Origin: Closterium sp. NIES-65
Taxonomy: Eukaryota > Streptophyta > Zygnematophyceae > Desmidiales > Closteriaceae
Direction: 5' to 3'
Length of the DNA: 64,000 bases
Assembly (NCBI GenBank): GCA_948144175.1
Contig: CANXME010002566.1
Location: 122,650-186,649 of the forward strand
In this document: positions 1-13,400 of the stretch, piece after piece
Layout: every line of letters starts with the position of its first letter
How positions within the stretch are numbered: position 1 is the first letter of the stretch
Notes under the pieces: generated by a model
Told to the model about the DNA's origin: nothing
Seen by the model: only the letters and a program-made list of their open reading frames with translations
Database searches by the model: none
Translations under genes and position numbers: made by a program

Positions 1-1499
1 CCCTCCTGGCACCCAGTGGAGCCTCCGACGGCCAGTCTACGGTCTCCGCCAGGCACCGCGTGAGTGGCACGACACACTGAGGACTACGCTTGCGGCTCTT
101 GGGTTTGCTCCTTCTTCTGCTGACCCGTCGCTGTTTCTTCGCACCGACACTTCCCTGCCGCCGTTCTACATCCTCGTGTACGTCGACGACTTGGTCTTTG
201 CCACAGCGGACACTGCTGGACTCGCCTACGTGAAGTCCGAGCTGTTGAAGAGACACACGTGCACAGACCTGGGTGAACTGCGCAGCTACCTTGGCTTGCA
301 GATCACTCGGGACAGAGCACGCCGCACCATTACCTTGACTCAGTCACACATGGTGCAGCAGGTCCTTCAGCGCTTCGGCTTCACGTACTCCTCGCCTCAG
401 GCCACTCCTCTGCCTACTCGCCACTCACTCTCAGCTCTGCCTTCGGATGAGTTCGTAGAGTCGAGTGGTCCGTATGCAGAGCTTGTTGCCTGCCTCATGT
501 ACCAGATGACCTGCACACGACCTGACCTTGCATACCCTCTGAGCATTCTTGCACGCTATGTTGCTCCTGGGAGACACAGACCAGAGCACATGGCTGCAGC
601 GAAGAGGGTATTGCGCTACCTGTGCAGTACGTCGGGCATGGGGCTAGTGCTTGGAGGGCGCAGTCCAGTGGTCCTTACCGGGCACGCGGACGCTTCTTGG
701 GCTGACGACCAGGCTACGCAGCGGTTGTCACAGGGTTACACCTTCAGCCTTGGTTCCGGTTTTGTCTCGTGGCGGTCTACTCGCTCGTCTTCGGTTCTCG
801 GCTCCAGTTGTGAGGCTGAGATCTACGCCGGGGCCATGGCTGCACAGGAGCTTCGCTGGCTCACCTACCTGCTGACTGACCTTGGAGAGCCGCCTCGTTC
901 TCCTCCAGTGCTGTACGTAGACAACAAGGCCATGCTGGCCTTGTGTCGAGAGCAGCGCTTGGAGCACAGAACGAAGCACATTGCTCTCCGCTACTTCCTT
1001 GCTCGTGAGCTGCAGCAGCGTGGTCAGTTGCGACTTGCGTACGTGGCCTCTGAGGCCAACACTGCTGATGTGTTTACCAAGGCACTCGCGCCTTGTGACC
1101 ATCAGCGCTTTTGCACCCAGCTGGGTCTTGTGCCTGTCTTGCCTCACTTGCTCTCCTCTTGACTTCACTTGTACTGTGACATATATATATACCTGCTCTT
1201 GCTTGTCTAGTTTTATATATATGTCTGTACTCCTGCATGTGAACTGGCCTCTGGCCCTGCTCTTGTGCTCGGACTGTGTGGTGACTTTGTGATCCACCCT
1301 GAGCTTGCTTTGCTTTGCTTGACTGGTCTTGTGACCCCTTGTTCTCCCCCACTTTGCCTATGGGGGTGTGTCAAACATTATATATGTTATTCTTGTGTAG
1401 GCTACAGTGGGTTAGCCTATAGGGGGTACACAATTCTAGGGTTTCCTACTTGTACTCATTTCACTGCTTGTTCATTCATTCCTGTTTACTTGTTTCACA
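1..1499 (+). mobile_element. Copia LTR retrotransposon, 3' part only (Copia-1)
   Basis: This is the right-hand end of a Ty1/Copia element that continues past the left edge. It holds the end of the reverse transcriptase (YVDDL near 178-192), an RNase H domain (GHADASWADD near 679, DNKAML near 919), a short AT-rich 3' leader, a purine/G-rich tract, and a 3' LTR at 1,369-1,499 that starts TGTCA and ends TTTCACA. Its coding part aligns base for base, without length change, to 22,605-23,766 of Copia B, so the two belong to one family. It sits inside the gag region of the Gypsy element that resumes at 1,500. The first bases after it (TGCCG) would be the target-site duplication, but the partner is outside the window. 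It looks young. Confidence 0.9.
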
Positions 1500-3437
1500 T
1501 GCCGGAATCGTTCGACCCTAGCGATCGAAAATCCGACGTCAGGCGGTGGCTCGCGACGATGGAAATTTATTTCGCGGCGATCGGATGGTCGACGACGGAG
1601 TACGACGGCGAGAAAATTCGTCTCGCGACAACATTGATGCGCGGTCCAGCTCTCGAGTGGCTCGGAAGCAACAGTAGCATTTTCCAGGGCGAAGCCACGT
1701 GGCAGCAGTTCCGGGCAGACCTTCTCAAACGTTTTGAGCCGATTAATTCCACTTATATTGCGCGCGAAAAATTACATCACCATAGGCAATTCGGGAGTGT
1801 CGCGCAATACACGCAGCAGATGGAGGAATTTTATAATCGCATTCCCGACATTACAGAGGGCGAAAAAATTCAGTCCTACATCGCGGGGCTAAAAACCGAC
1901 ATTCGGCGCTAGGTTGCAGCAGCGAATTGCAGCATCTACGGTGAAATCGTATCGGCCGCGGAGCGTTTTGACTTGGTCAACTCCGGGACACGACGACCCC
2001 ACGTCGTCGGATCACGACAAGGGGATCGCTCGGCTTCAACCACGTTCGCCGACCCCATGGAAGTCGACAAATTCGACGCGAGTTCACGACCTACAAAAAA
2101 CAAAACACTTTGCGAATTTTGCGGCGGAAACGGACATCGGATTGTCGACTGTTTTCACATGAAATCTGCACGTGCGGCATTTCGAGCTCGTGGGGGTGGC
2201 GAAACTAAAAACAAAAAAGTCAAAAAACGGATCTCGCCAGTGATTGCGGATTGTGCTGGCGAGGAAAAACAGATCCGAAAGCGTCAGCGCAATCTGGACC
2301 GAATCGAAATTGAAGGACAACATTGGGCACGAGATTTGGAGAATCAAGGGCGAAATCCCAAGCCCCTTGACCGAAATTTGTCAGAGGAATTCGCCGAGGA
2401 AAAGAAAACCTCCGCGAAAACAGACTCGACCAAGACGGGAACTCTCCAATTCGACCCCGGGAAAAAACAGAATTCGTTAAAAGTTATCTTTCAAAGATGC
2501 TTTAATGAAGACTGGCGATTTTTGCGGGTCCGGAGCCATAAACAAATTCCGGGAAGAACTCCAGAGGAAGCAGACAATTAAAGAAGTGGTACCGGTGCCT
2601 ACGGAGCTGGGAAAAAATTAAGGAGTGTGGAAAGGAGTAGACCTTTTCACGGCGTCAACGTCCTCTCCCGGAACCAGCCCAAGACGACTCTCCACTCCCC
2701 AGGGAAGAAGTCTATGGAGCTGAAACAGCTGAAGAGGCAGCTGGGAGCTCAAAAGAAGCTGCAGAAACTCCGAAAACCCCTCCACGATGCATCCAGTGGA
2801 TCGCAGGCGTCGACCGGATCCACCCCCTCAGGGTCAACTTGTACGGTTACTACCTCTACTCCTGGCGTTGGAGAAGAGCCTTTCTCCACGCAGCCCAGGC
2901 CAGCTAGTTGTCCAGAAGAAAACAGTGGAACCACGGTGTGTACTGAATGTTGGGATGTACCCTATGATCCTATTAACGAGACTATTTTTGGGTACTCCGA
3001 GCAACGCTCACCACTCCTGCTCGAGGTGATCTGCAACGGACAACGCCTCCAAGCACTCGTGGACAGCGGGGCGTCGCACAGCGTCTATGACAAAAAGGCA
3101 ATCGAGCGACTCGGAGGTGACATCAAGTCCTCAAGCTTCTCTGCAACGATGGTGGATGGCAGTAAGCTACCTATCCACGGGGAAATACGGTTGTTACTCC
3201 ATATTGGACCCCTTCGATGGAAGCCTGCTCTCCCCGTCACAAATATCAAAGGACTCGATGTAATCTTCGGGAGAGACTTTCTTAAAAAGTTCAACCCCGA
3301 GATCAACTCGGTTAACCGGACGGCCAACATCAACAACAACGGGAGAAAAATCAGCCTTCCCAAATGGGACGACACGGGAAATATTCCAGTCGAGACACTC
3401 GCACGCTTTGAAAAGGACGTCAAACGGACCACGGCGG

Positions 3438-3567
3438 TGTCAGAATATTATCTTATTGTTCTAGCCTGTAGTGGGGTGCTCTATAGCGAGTACAACCCTT
3501 CTAGGGTTTGCTATTTGTATCCTCATTCTTGCTAGTTCAATCCTCTTTCTTTCTTCTAATTTTGTCA
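3438..3567 (+). mobile_element. Solo Copia LTR inside the Gypsy element
   Basis: A 130-bp sequence beginning TGTCAGAATATTATC and ending TAATTTTGTCA is flanked on both sides by GGCGG (3,433-3,437 and 3,568-3,572), a 5-bp target-site duplication. It is nearly the same as the LTRs of element C, in reverse complement. No internal sequence is present, so the element was probably reduced to one LTR by LTR-LTR recombination. It lies between the Gypsy protease and reverse-transcriptase regions. Confidence 0.88.
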
Positions 3568-6485
3568 GGCGGGATTCATGGCGATAGTCAATGAAGCAGA
3601 CAACGGAGAGAAGCAGACCCAGGAACTTCCTCCAGCAGTCAAGAAAATTCTTGAAGAGTTCCAGGACGTTCTCCCCGACGATTTACCTGATCAACTACCG
3701 CCATACCGGACACATCAACACGAGATCGTAGAAGAGCCGGGGTCCAAGCCAACGTTCCGAGCACCATACCGGCTGAGCCCGACAAAGCTTGCCGATATGA
3801 AAAAACAAATAGAGTATCTCCTGGAGAAAAGGCTGATTCGACCTCCGACTTCGCCGTACGGAGCTCCAGTTCTCTTCACTCCGAAGCCAGACGGAAGTCT
3901 ACGAATGTGCATCGACTACCGAGACTTGAACAAGCAGACTGTAAAAAATAAATACCCGATACCACGGATTGACGACTTACTCGATCAACTTCGCGGTGCT
4001 ACGGTATTCTCCAAACTCGACCTCAGATCAGGATACTGGCGAATTCGTATGGCGGACAACTCTATCCACAAAACCGCTTTTCGAACTCGGTATGGACCAT
4101 ACGAGTATCTCGTGATGCCATTCGGACTCACTAACGCACCAGCCACATTTCAGGCGGAAATGAACCACATCCTTCGGCCCCTTCTGGACGAGTGCGTGGT
4201 GGTATATTTGGACGATATCCTGATCTACTCGAAAGACATGAAGCAGCACGTTGAGCATCTACGACGGGTGTTTGAAATTCTTCGACGAGAACGCTTCTAC
4301 GTGAAACTATCCAAGAGCGAGTTTGCGTTGAAAAAAGTCCAGTTCCTTGGACATATGGTGAGCGCTCAAGGAGTTCACGTGGATCCTAAGAAGATCGAAG
4401 CAGTGCGAACGTGGAAGACCCCTGAGAACGTGAAGGAGTTACAACAGTTCCTTGGATTCGCCAACTACTACAACCGGTTCGTACCGAACTACGCTAAGAT
4501 TGCCGCACCATTAACGAACCTGTTGAAGAAGAATACACCATATCAATGGGAGGCGAAGCACCAGGAAGCAGTGGAACAACTTAAGACCGCACTCACGTCC
4601 GCACCTGTACTTATCCTGCCAGACACTGAACTTGACTATGTCATCGAGGCCGATGCTAGCGATCAAGCAGTGGGCGCAGTACTCATGCAGGATCAAGGGA
4701 AGGGAATGCAACCCATTGCATACCTCAGTAAAAAACTTCACGGGGCAGAACTCAATTACCCCATCCATGACAAAGAGGCCCTCGCCATCGTCAACGCATT
4801 TAAGGCATTGAGGTGTTATCTCGAAGGAAGAAAAACGACTGTCTACACCGACCACTGCAGCCTCAAGTACTTGAAGACCCAACCAACACTCTCCAGGCAG
4901 CAGGTCCGGTGGATTGACTTTCTCGAAACCCACTTCCATTACGACATCGTGTATAAGCCGGGGCACAAGAACAAGGCAGACGCACTGAGTCGCCCTGCAC
5001 ACGTTGCCGCCTTACAAGTCGATGGCATGAACCCACTTTTGAAGGGACTCTTCACGCATGGATACACCATCGACCCCGAAGTCTCTGTAGCAGAAAAGCG
5101 CCATCTTCTACAATGGGATCAAGACATCGCATACCGCAAGGGCTCAACAAAGATATGGGTACCTAATTACCCTCCCTTACGCCAGTTACTGCTCGAAGAA
5201 TATCATGATGTTCTCTACGCGGGCCACTTCGGTAGTAACAAGACGCTTGCCGGTATTGCGAAGCATTATTATTGGCCCCACATGGCGGATGACGTACAAA
5301 AATTCGTCACCTCGTGCGACACATGCCAACGGATGAAGAGCAGCAAACAGAAGAAAGCAGGGTTACTACAGCCTCTTCCAGTCCCTGAACAGCCTTGGCA
5401 AGTGGTTAGCCTCGACTTCATCACCGGGTTACCACCTACCAAAGCTGGTTACGACGCCATTCTAGTCGTCATCGACAAATTCTCCAAAATGGGACACTTC
5501 ATTCCGACACACACAACGGCTCGCACCGAGGAGACAGCGCAATTATTCGTCCGCTACGTCATCTCGCAAAATGGCATTCCAACCACGCTGATCTCCGACA
5601 GAGACCCGAAATTCACGAGTAAATTCTGGAAGGAGCTCATGTCGCTCATGGGGACCAAACTCGCCATGTCATCAGCCTATCATCCCCAAACGGATGGTCA
5701 GACAGAGCGCCTCAACCAGATTGTCGAACAGCTTCTGCGAGCAGCGTGTAAGGACGATATCTCTAAATGGGATGCCCATCTGCCGGTTCTCGAGTTTGCG
5801 TATAACAACGCCACACACGCCGCAACAGGGCAAACTCCTTTCTTCCTCTGTTACGGTCGCAACCCACTCACGCCTCAGAAACCAACAGTACCCGCCACAG
5901 TGCAACCCGCACATGACTTCATTTCCACTATGCACCAATTGTGGGAGCGCACGCATAAACGTCTTCTGACTATCCAGCAGCAGCAAAAGAAGCTCGCTGA
6001 TCGGAGTCGCAACGATCATTCAATCCAGATTGGCGATCAGGTGCTTCTGGATACACGCAATCTCGACATTAGCCATCTTCCGTCTAAGCTCCGACCTCGC
6101 TTCTGCGGACCTTTTCTCGTCGAGGCGCAGGTCACTCCAGTAACCTTCCGCTTGCGTTTACCAGCTACCTGGAGAATTCACAATGCCTTCCATGTTCAAC
6201 TTCTCAAGCCCTATCAGGACCCAAACACGGTCTTCAAAGGTCGCCAGCCGCCGCCGCCACTGCCAGTGATCGTTAATGGGGAACCCGAGTACGAAGTCGA
6301 AGCCGTTCTAGCGCACCGACGACGACGTAGCGGCACGTTGGAGCTCTTGATTCGTTGGAAAGGCTATGATCCTTCCGAGGATACCTGGGTACCTGAACAC
6401 GACATGGATAACGCCCGCCGTCCTCTACAGGACTACCTTGTCAAGCAGGGTGTTACTTCTACCACCCAGCTTTGAGGGGGGGAAG

Positions 6486-6914
6486 TGTGAGAGGACGTCC
6501 CTGTTAAAATATTTGCTCACTATTGTATTTTTCCGTTATCCTATTCTCCCTTTTCTCCTCTTTATTTTGGTCTTTATCTCATCTCAATCGGCCTACTATT
6601 CTATTTTCTAGAGCCTTCTATTTATTTCTCTTATTTCCTACTTTTCCCACCGACATACCTATTATACGGCACCGACAGCGCCGACAGTGGTGTACACGGT
6701 GTAATTTGGGCGTAATCCCAAGTGCCAATAGCCTTGCGTGCTTATGCGCACTTGTGATTGTAGTATCGGGAAGGGTGTGTTCCCGAAGGTTCGTTTTATC
6801 TCGTTTATCCTTGTACTTTCTGAGTATAAATAGGCCTTGTATTCAGTTTTAGTGACAAGTTTCGATTGAGAATTCGATCCTGTGACACCTGCCATATCCA
6901 ACAAACGGCACACA
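6486..6914 (+). repeat. 3' LTR of the Gypsy element
   Basis: The segment follows a purine-rich tract (GAGGGGGGGAAG), opens with TGTGAG and closes with CACACA, 429 bp. A TATA-like stretch (GAGTATAAATAGGCC near 6,820-6,834) is a plausible promoter core for the LTR. The right boundary is set by where Copia E gag-like coding resumes at 6,915. The 5' LTR is outside the window, so LTR divergence cannot be measured. Confidence 0.75.
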
Positions 6915-8309
6915 GTACGAGAAGCAGTAGTACACCTATCAGTCAATGATGGCGTACACGATTCTATTGAGAAACATCACCCCGACTCAACAGCAGAACA
7001 TAAGGACTTACCGAGGTTACGGTAACTCCGCGGAGCTCGCGTACAACCACCTGAAGAGCCTGTATCAAGCAACAGACAGTGTAAGTCAAAGTCGGTTAAT
7101 GGCGCAACTGACAACAGTTGAAATGAAACCAGGAGAGAAAGGACTGGCGTATGTCAGTCGATGTCGCGAATTGCGCGACAAGCTTCTTCGATGCGGAGGG
7201 TCGATCTCTGAAGACGCCTTCGTAACAGTCATCATCGGCGGCCTCGGTCCTCAATGGCGAGCCACAAAGGCCATCCTCCGAGCTTACGGGAGAATCTCCG
7301 AAGCAGCACTCTGCGCCGAAATCCATGCCGAGCAGCAAGACATGGACCTGCAAGAAGAACGACATAAAAAGAAGACGTCAGCACCAGAGTTCCCATTTCA
7401 CACCCAGCGACGCTACAACAACAACAACAACAATCGGCAGCAACAACTGAAACCAGTACCTCCGTTTTGCCACATCTGCAAAACCTCAGGGCATCCTCGT
7501 ACGCACTGCCCGTATCGTCAACAATCGACAACACCACCGCGACAACTTCGGCCTTCAAGCACCCAAGTCACTTCCACGCAAACAAATCCCACGACAAAGA
7601 TTCAAGCTTCAACGACTCCAACAGGACAACCTGCACAAGGAGCAAGAAACATCGTCAACTGCATGGCAAAGATAACAGACTCCTGCATCACAGAGTCACC
7701 ACCTCACTACTCACCAGAGGAACGACTCGACGAAACCACACCCCGCCGCGAGTCACTTCAGCCGAACCCAACATACGCCACCATCGCCCAAAGCGAGCCA
7801 TCCGGAAGGGACACTTGGTTCTTGGACAGCTGCTGCGGACAGCACATGTGTTCCTCAGGACGTTTCTTTCAACGCGAGCACCAACTTCAACGAGAAGTCG
7901 TCATCACCGTCACCAATAATCAGAACCTGCGCACAAGACGACAAGGCATAGTGCAACTTCAGTCACGGGAGACGAATGTCATATTACAAATGTCAAAAGT
8001 CTTGATAGCAGAAGGACTCGGCTACAACTTACTGAGCGTCAGCCAGCTGATGTACAAACCACTCAAGAATTCAAACTGTACCACGGGAAAGGAGGACTCT
8101 ACATCGGTAGGGTGATCCTCAAGAACAACGTTTTATTTCTTGACTTTGTCCCCGATCTTGGCACTGCCGACAGCGACGCCATCGTGAACTTCACCGACTG
8201 GACACATCCTCCGGATCTCGACCCCGACTTCAGTCCGGAAGGCTTCTGGTATTCACATACCATCCTTGAAGCAGAACGAACACGTGCGTTAGTAACAATA
8301 CAACATTTG

Positions 8310-8405
8310 GCAGCAGCAGAGACAACATCGGCAGCAGCAGAGACAACATCGGCAGCAGCAGAGACAACATCGGCAGCAGCAGAGACAACATCAGCAGCAG
8401 CAGAA
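8310..8405 (+). repeat. 21-bp tandem repeat in Copia E
   Basis: About four to five copies of a 21-bp unit (GCAGCAGCAGAGACAACATCG) lie in the linker between the protease and integrase regions of Copia E. The unit is a multiple of three, so it adds Ala/Glu/Thr/Ser repeats to the encoded linker. It is absent from the matching place in Copia A. Confidence 0.8.
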
Positions 8406-10302
8406 ACATCGTCAGCAGCAGTAGGAACAACGACACCAGTCCTCGTTGACGAAGCACCACCAACACCCGCACAGCAGCTTAATCCAACTCAACGAGAAGT
8501 CCACAGAAGCGCAAACTTCGTCGTCAGCTTCTACTCCAACTCCGACGCGTATCGACGCTCGCCCGGACACCGCGCCTCTGAAGACATCTGGCCCGCACAC
8601 ATGGGACATCCAAGCAACACTGTGTTAAACAACACAATAAGAGCAGGAGTCCTTGACAAGGACTCATTACTACTACCCGACGGCAGAGAACGTCAACGGG
8701 CACGAGGAACTTGCCTTACCTGCCCCGAAGCCGACTTACCACACCGATCGTTCACTCCTCATCACAACCCGAGCGCACCCGCGTACGCACCACTCGAGAA
8801 AGTGTACAGAATATCCTCTTCAATCCTGAACCAGGACAACTTACATATAACTACACGATCACCTTCATCGACGCCGCCACTCGATACGTCTGGCACCTAA
8901 ACTTACCCAGTCGCGACATGGCACTCGCAGCATTCGCTGCCTGGCTACCAGTAGCAGAGAGAGAGTCAGGCGCACAACTGAAAAGCTTCCAGTCAGACGG
9001 AGGAGGAGAATACACCTCTCAACGATTCAAGCAGTACCTGGCAGAAAGAGGAATCAAGCAGCTCCTCTCCCTTCCCTACGCCCATCAGCAGCAAGGTGTC
9101 GTAGAAAGAATGAACAGGACCCTGTAGAACAGCATGCGCAAACTGTTACGTGGCATGCAGCTACCCAACCACCAGTGGCCTGCAGCAATGGACCACGCTG
9201 TCATGCTGCACAACTTGATGTCGTCTTCCTCACTTCCGAACAACAAGTCACCGCATCTGCTGTGGACAGGGAAACAGGGCAGCACAAAATTGTTACGAGT
9301 TTTCGGGTGCATGGTACAGTACCGACCCCCAGAAGCAGGAGCGGGAAGATTTTCACAACGCGCACAGTAGAGACTACACCTCGGCATCGAAAAAAACTAC
9401 AACGCATGGAAAATCTTCGACGTCCACTCCAAGGAAACAGTAGCAGCACGTGACGTAATCTTCGACGAACGACTCACGCTTCAGACGTACCTTGCCAACT
9501 TGCACGAAAATCAAGATCCCACAGGTGGCTTTCGTGGTGACCGAGCCTTCGCCTCAGCAGCGGACAAAGCAAACTGGGACGAGCAGAATGTAGACAACAC
9601 ATCAGAAGAAGCCAGACCTCTCCCGTTCTGCTCCGTCAACGTCCCCATGGACGAAGAAAACCCTCGCAAAAGCGCCAACGCCGAAGTCTTCTACCACTTC
9701 GCTGACAACGGTTACGTAACACCTGCGACAGTCAACACAAACGAAGCAGAACGGATAGGGCCGAATTTCATACCCGACCCAGAAGCGGGAGATGAAACAG
9801 CTTATCCCGAGGACGCAACTCTTCCCCGCTACTCACAGACCAGACTGCAGATTCTCGGCCTCGTCACCGCAGTCCACGGCCACGCTCTTCCTAAAGAGCC
9901 TGCGACGGTTCAGCAGGCTCTAGGGGGGGGGAACACAAGGAAAATTGGCGTGAAGCCATGGACAGAGAATTAAAGGCGCTGGAGGAACGGAACACCTGGA
10001 AAGTTGTTCCCATCAGCGTGGCAAGGAACAAGACCATTCTCACCGGGAAATGGGTCTTCCGCATCAAAACGAAAGCAGATGGCACAATCGAGAAATTCAA
10101 AGCACGCTGGGTCGTGCGTGGATTCGATCAGGAGCATGGACGGGACTTCACCGAGATATTTGCCCCAGTCAGCCGACATACCTCACTCCGAATTCTCCTC
10201 GCGATCGCCGCTATGAAGAAAAAGAAACCACGGCAAATCGATGTCGCCAACGCGTTCCTCTACGCACCCGTCGACGCGGAAATCTTCGTCGAGCTTCCAC
10301 AC

Positions 10303-10465
10303 GGTACCCACGGGGAACCTAACTGTCAGAATCCCAACCACTAGACCATTGGGATAAAAGGGCTTGTTTCAGTAGCGGGTCAGTGCGCCCATAACCCCCC
10401 AGGCGAACGCGCCTGTAACCCTCTCCAGGATCAATCGGGCATCCACAGTGCAGATCTACTGACAC
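10303..10465 (-). mobile_element. Small tRNA-like insert in Copia E (SINE candidate)
   Basis: About 160 bp here have no counterpart in Copia A at the matching place. On the minus strand, 10,354-10,329 reads like the 5' arm of a tRNA-Glu, with an A-box-like TGGTCTAGTGG. Further along is only a weak B-box-like GGTTCCCC. A tRNA-related head is typical of SINEs, but here it is not at the 5' end of the insert and no oligo-A/T tail or clear target-site duplication is visible. It may be a truncated or compound SINE, or filler DNA. Family unknown. Confidence 0.35.
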
Positions 10466-13400
10466 TAACCAAGTCTGTCAATTGCTAAAATCGCTCTACG
10501 GGATCAAGCAAGCCCCACGGCTATGGCAATAGTACCTACACGCTCGACTCACTCGCATCGGATTCCGCCAACTGCCTTACGACCAAGGGATGTACCGACT
10601 CACCAAAAACGTTGACTACATCCTGCTGATCGTCTACGTAGACGACTTACTCTACATCGCCTCTACTGACAACATCACCACCTGGTTCGAAGGGGAGCTA
10701 CAGAGGGACCTCACACTCACGGTCTCCTCTACCGTCACGCAGTACCTCGGCTTGAACATTCGGGAGGAAGAAGGCGCGATCTACCTCAACGCCGCTAAAT
10801 ACGCCGACACCATCGCCAAACGCTTCGCGCTCACACCTACCACCATCTCTACGCCCTACCGCTACATGACAGGAAACCACAATGAAGGGTCCTCTCTACT
10901 CAAAACCGCCGGAATACGCGACTACCAGAGAAAGCTGGGCTGCCTTCTCTTCGCAGCCGTCACCTGCCGCCCAGATCTATCCTACTCCGCAAGTCAACTC
11001 GCCACCTACCTCAAAAGACCCGAAGCAGAACATCTGGTGGAGCTCGACCGCGCTCTCCACTACTTCGTAAGCACCTCAACTATCGGTCTGACATACTACA
11101 AAAACACAACTACACCGACGAAACTAATCGGCTACGTCGACGCCGATCACGCCGGCGACTCAGACAACAGGCGCTCCCGCACTGGCTACATCTACCGCCT
11201 CGAACCTATCGGACCTATCTCCTGGCAATCAAGCAAGCAGGAACTAATCGCTCTCTCGTTAGCTGAAGCAGAATATATCGCACTCTGCTCAGCCACCAAG
11301 GAAGGACTCTATCTTTGCGAGCTGCTGGAAGAAGCGAAGTTAGCCGAATTACCCAACTTCACTCTGTTCTGCGACAACCAATCTGCGATTCGCATCGCCA
11401 ACAAAAGCGGATTCGCGAACAGAACGAAGCATATCGCCCTGCGATATTTCTTCGTGAAAGACGAGATCGAGAAGGGGAAACTCGAACTATCCTACTGTCC
11501 CACGTCCGAGATGGCAGCTGACTACTTGACCAAGAAGCTCGGAAAACAGAAGTTCGAGTACTGCATGATGCTGACTGGACAAAGTCACGTCACCATCAGT
11601 GACACTCCAGAAGCGAAGGGGAGTGTTGGGAACAAACAGTCGTAAGCGCTTCTATCGTGTCGAAACTCCAAGACACAAGCGAAGCAGCGCATATCGAAGC
11701 ACCAGCGAGTCAACCCTCGGAGGTTGATGTAACCGCTGGAGGTTACGCGAAAGTCAAAGGTCGGCGACCTTTGACCTGACAAATGCAACGCGACAGCAAG
11801 GACACACAACTGACTCGACATTGAGCAGTTGCCCGAGTCGCACTGTATCGAACCGCAACAGTAAAGTAGTTATAACAACGTCTCTTCATATTCTCTGTTG
11901 GGCTGAGGATTTCAGCCTTAGGATCTTTGCAGAGAATAGGCTAGTAGGTGCTAGAGTAGCACAGCGGAAGTCTTGAGTGAATGTACTTGTGCTGGTATGT
12001 GAGAACAAGTAATTTATTAAAGCAAAGAGCATACAGGAATATATAGAAAAGATAGATTACAGGAAGCGATTATGTTTATCGAGACGCGTAACGCTTCGAC
12101 TATCGAGGCGGTTACTGTTCACTGAAGCGTCGCCTGCTGTTGCGTAACCTCCTGGCGATTACAGCTTGCAACCTCCAGTTGCGGTTTGATGTGGTACGCG
12201 CCTTTTCGACTTCATACCCCTTTTGTTGTGCTTCGGTATCGGGTGAGGTTCGATACTACAGAAACGCACTAAGTCATGCGTTTATATTCCCAACACTCCC
12301 CTTCGTTTCTGGAGTGTCGACGTGGTCAGCTTCGGTGACGTGGCCCAATCCGGTGAGCAGCATGCAGTACTCGAATTTCCCCTTTGGTAGCTTCTTGGTG
12401 AGATAATCTGCTGCCATCTCGGTGGTCAGGCAGTAGTCCAGCTGGAGTTTTCCCTTCTCAATTTCGTCTTTCACGAAGAAGTATCGCAGTGCAATATGCT
12501 TGGTTCTGTTGGCGAGGCCATTCTTGTTCGCGATCCGTATCGCGGACTGGTTGTCGCAGAAAAGCGAGAAGCTGGGTACTTTCGCAATTTTCGCTTCTTC
12601 CAGCAGTTCGCATAGTTATAGACCTTCCTTGGTGGCGGTGCAGAGAGCAATATATTCTGCTTCAGCGGATGATAGTGCGACGAGTTTCTGCTTACTTGAT
12701 TGCCAGGAGATAGTTCCGACGGGCTCGAGACGGTAGATGTAGCCGGTGCGAGAGCGACGATCGTCACGATCAGCGGCGTGATCGGCGTCGACGTAGCCGA
12801 GTAGTTTTAGGTCGGTCGTCGTGCTCTTGTGATACGTTAAGCCAACTGTTGGCGTCGAGATGAAGTAGAGAAGGGCACGGTTGAGTTCCTTGAGGTGACG
12901 TTGTTCTGGGCGCTTGAGGTAGGTCGCTAGCTGGCTGGCGCTGTAGGATAAGTCCGGTCGGCACGTAACGGCGGCAAAGAGTAGGCAGCCCAGTTTCTGT
13001 TGATATTCCTGGATTCCGGCAGACGGCAGTAGGTTGGTTTTTTTCAGTTGGGTCGGGTGATAGGTGACTGTAGGGTGTTGCGACGTGCGTCGGTGTGAGG
13101 CAGAAGCGTTCGGCAATAGTGCTTGCGTATTTTGAGGCGCTGAGATGAATGGCGTTGTCTTCGTCGAGGATGTTGAGCCCTAGGTACTGCGTGACATTGG
13201 GTGAGACTGTGAGGGAGAGATCCGTCTGAAGCTCCTTCTCGAACCAGGTGACGATGGTGGTAGTTGACCCGATGTAAAGCAAGTCGTCGACGTAGACAAT
13301 TAGCAGGACGTAGTCGTTGTCGTGAGTGAGGCGATACATGCCCTGGTCATGGGGCAGTTGGTTGAATCCGATGCGTTTGAGTCGTGCGTGCAGGTACTGC

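Larger units (their letters stand above)
1500..6914 (+). mobile_element. Chromodomain Gypsy (chromovirus) LTR retrotransposon, 5' end outside window
   Basis: Ty3/Gypsy element in family order. The gag ends with a CCHC zinc knuckle (CEFCGGNGHRIVDC, near 2,112-2,155). Then come an aspartic protease (VDSGAS near 3,058), reverse transcriptase (YLDDILIYS near 4,203), RNase H ([10 protein letters not shown] near 4,645), and an integrase with an N-terminal zinc-binding region (near 5,224-5,330) and core motifs ([29 protein letters not shown]). A C-terminal chromodomain follows (near 6,289-6,460, [18 protein letters not shown]). A purine tract precedes the 3' LTR at 6,486-6,914 (TGTGAG...CACACA). Copia-1 lies in its gag and a solo LTR at 3,438-3,567. 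The element is broken, with a few interruptions including the inserts, while its pol part reads as one long frame. It is itself inserted into Copia E, whose gag resumes at 6,915. Confidence 0.9.
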
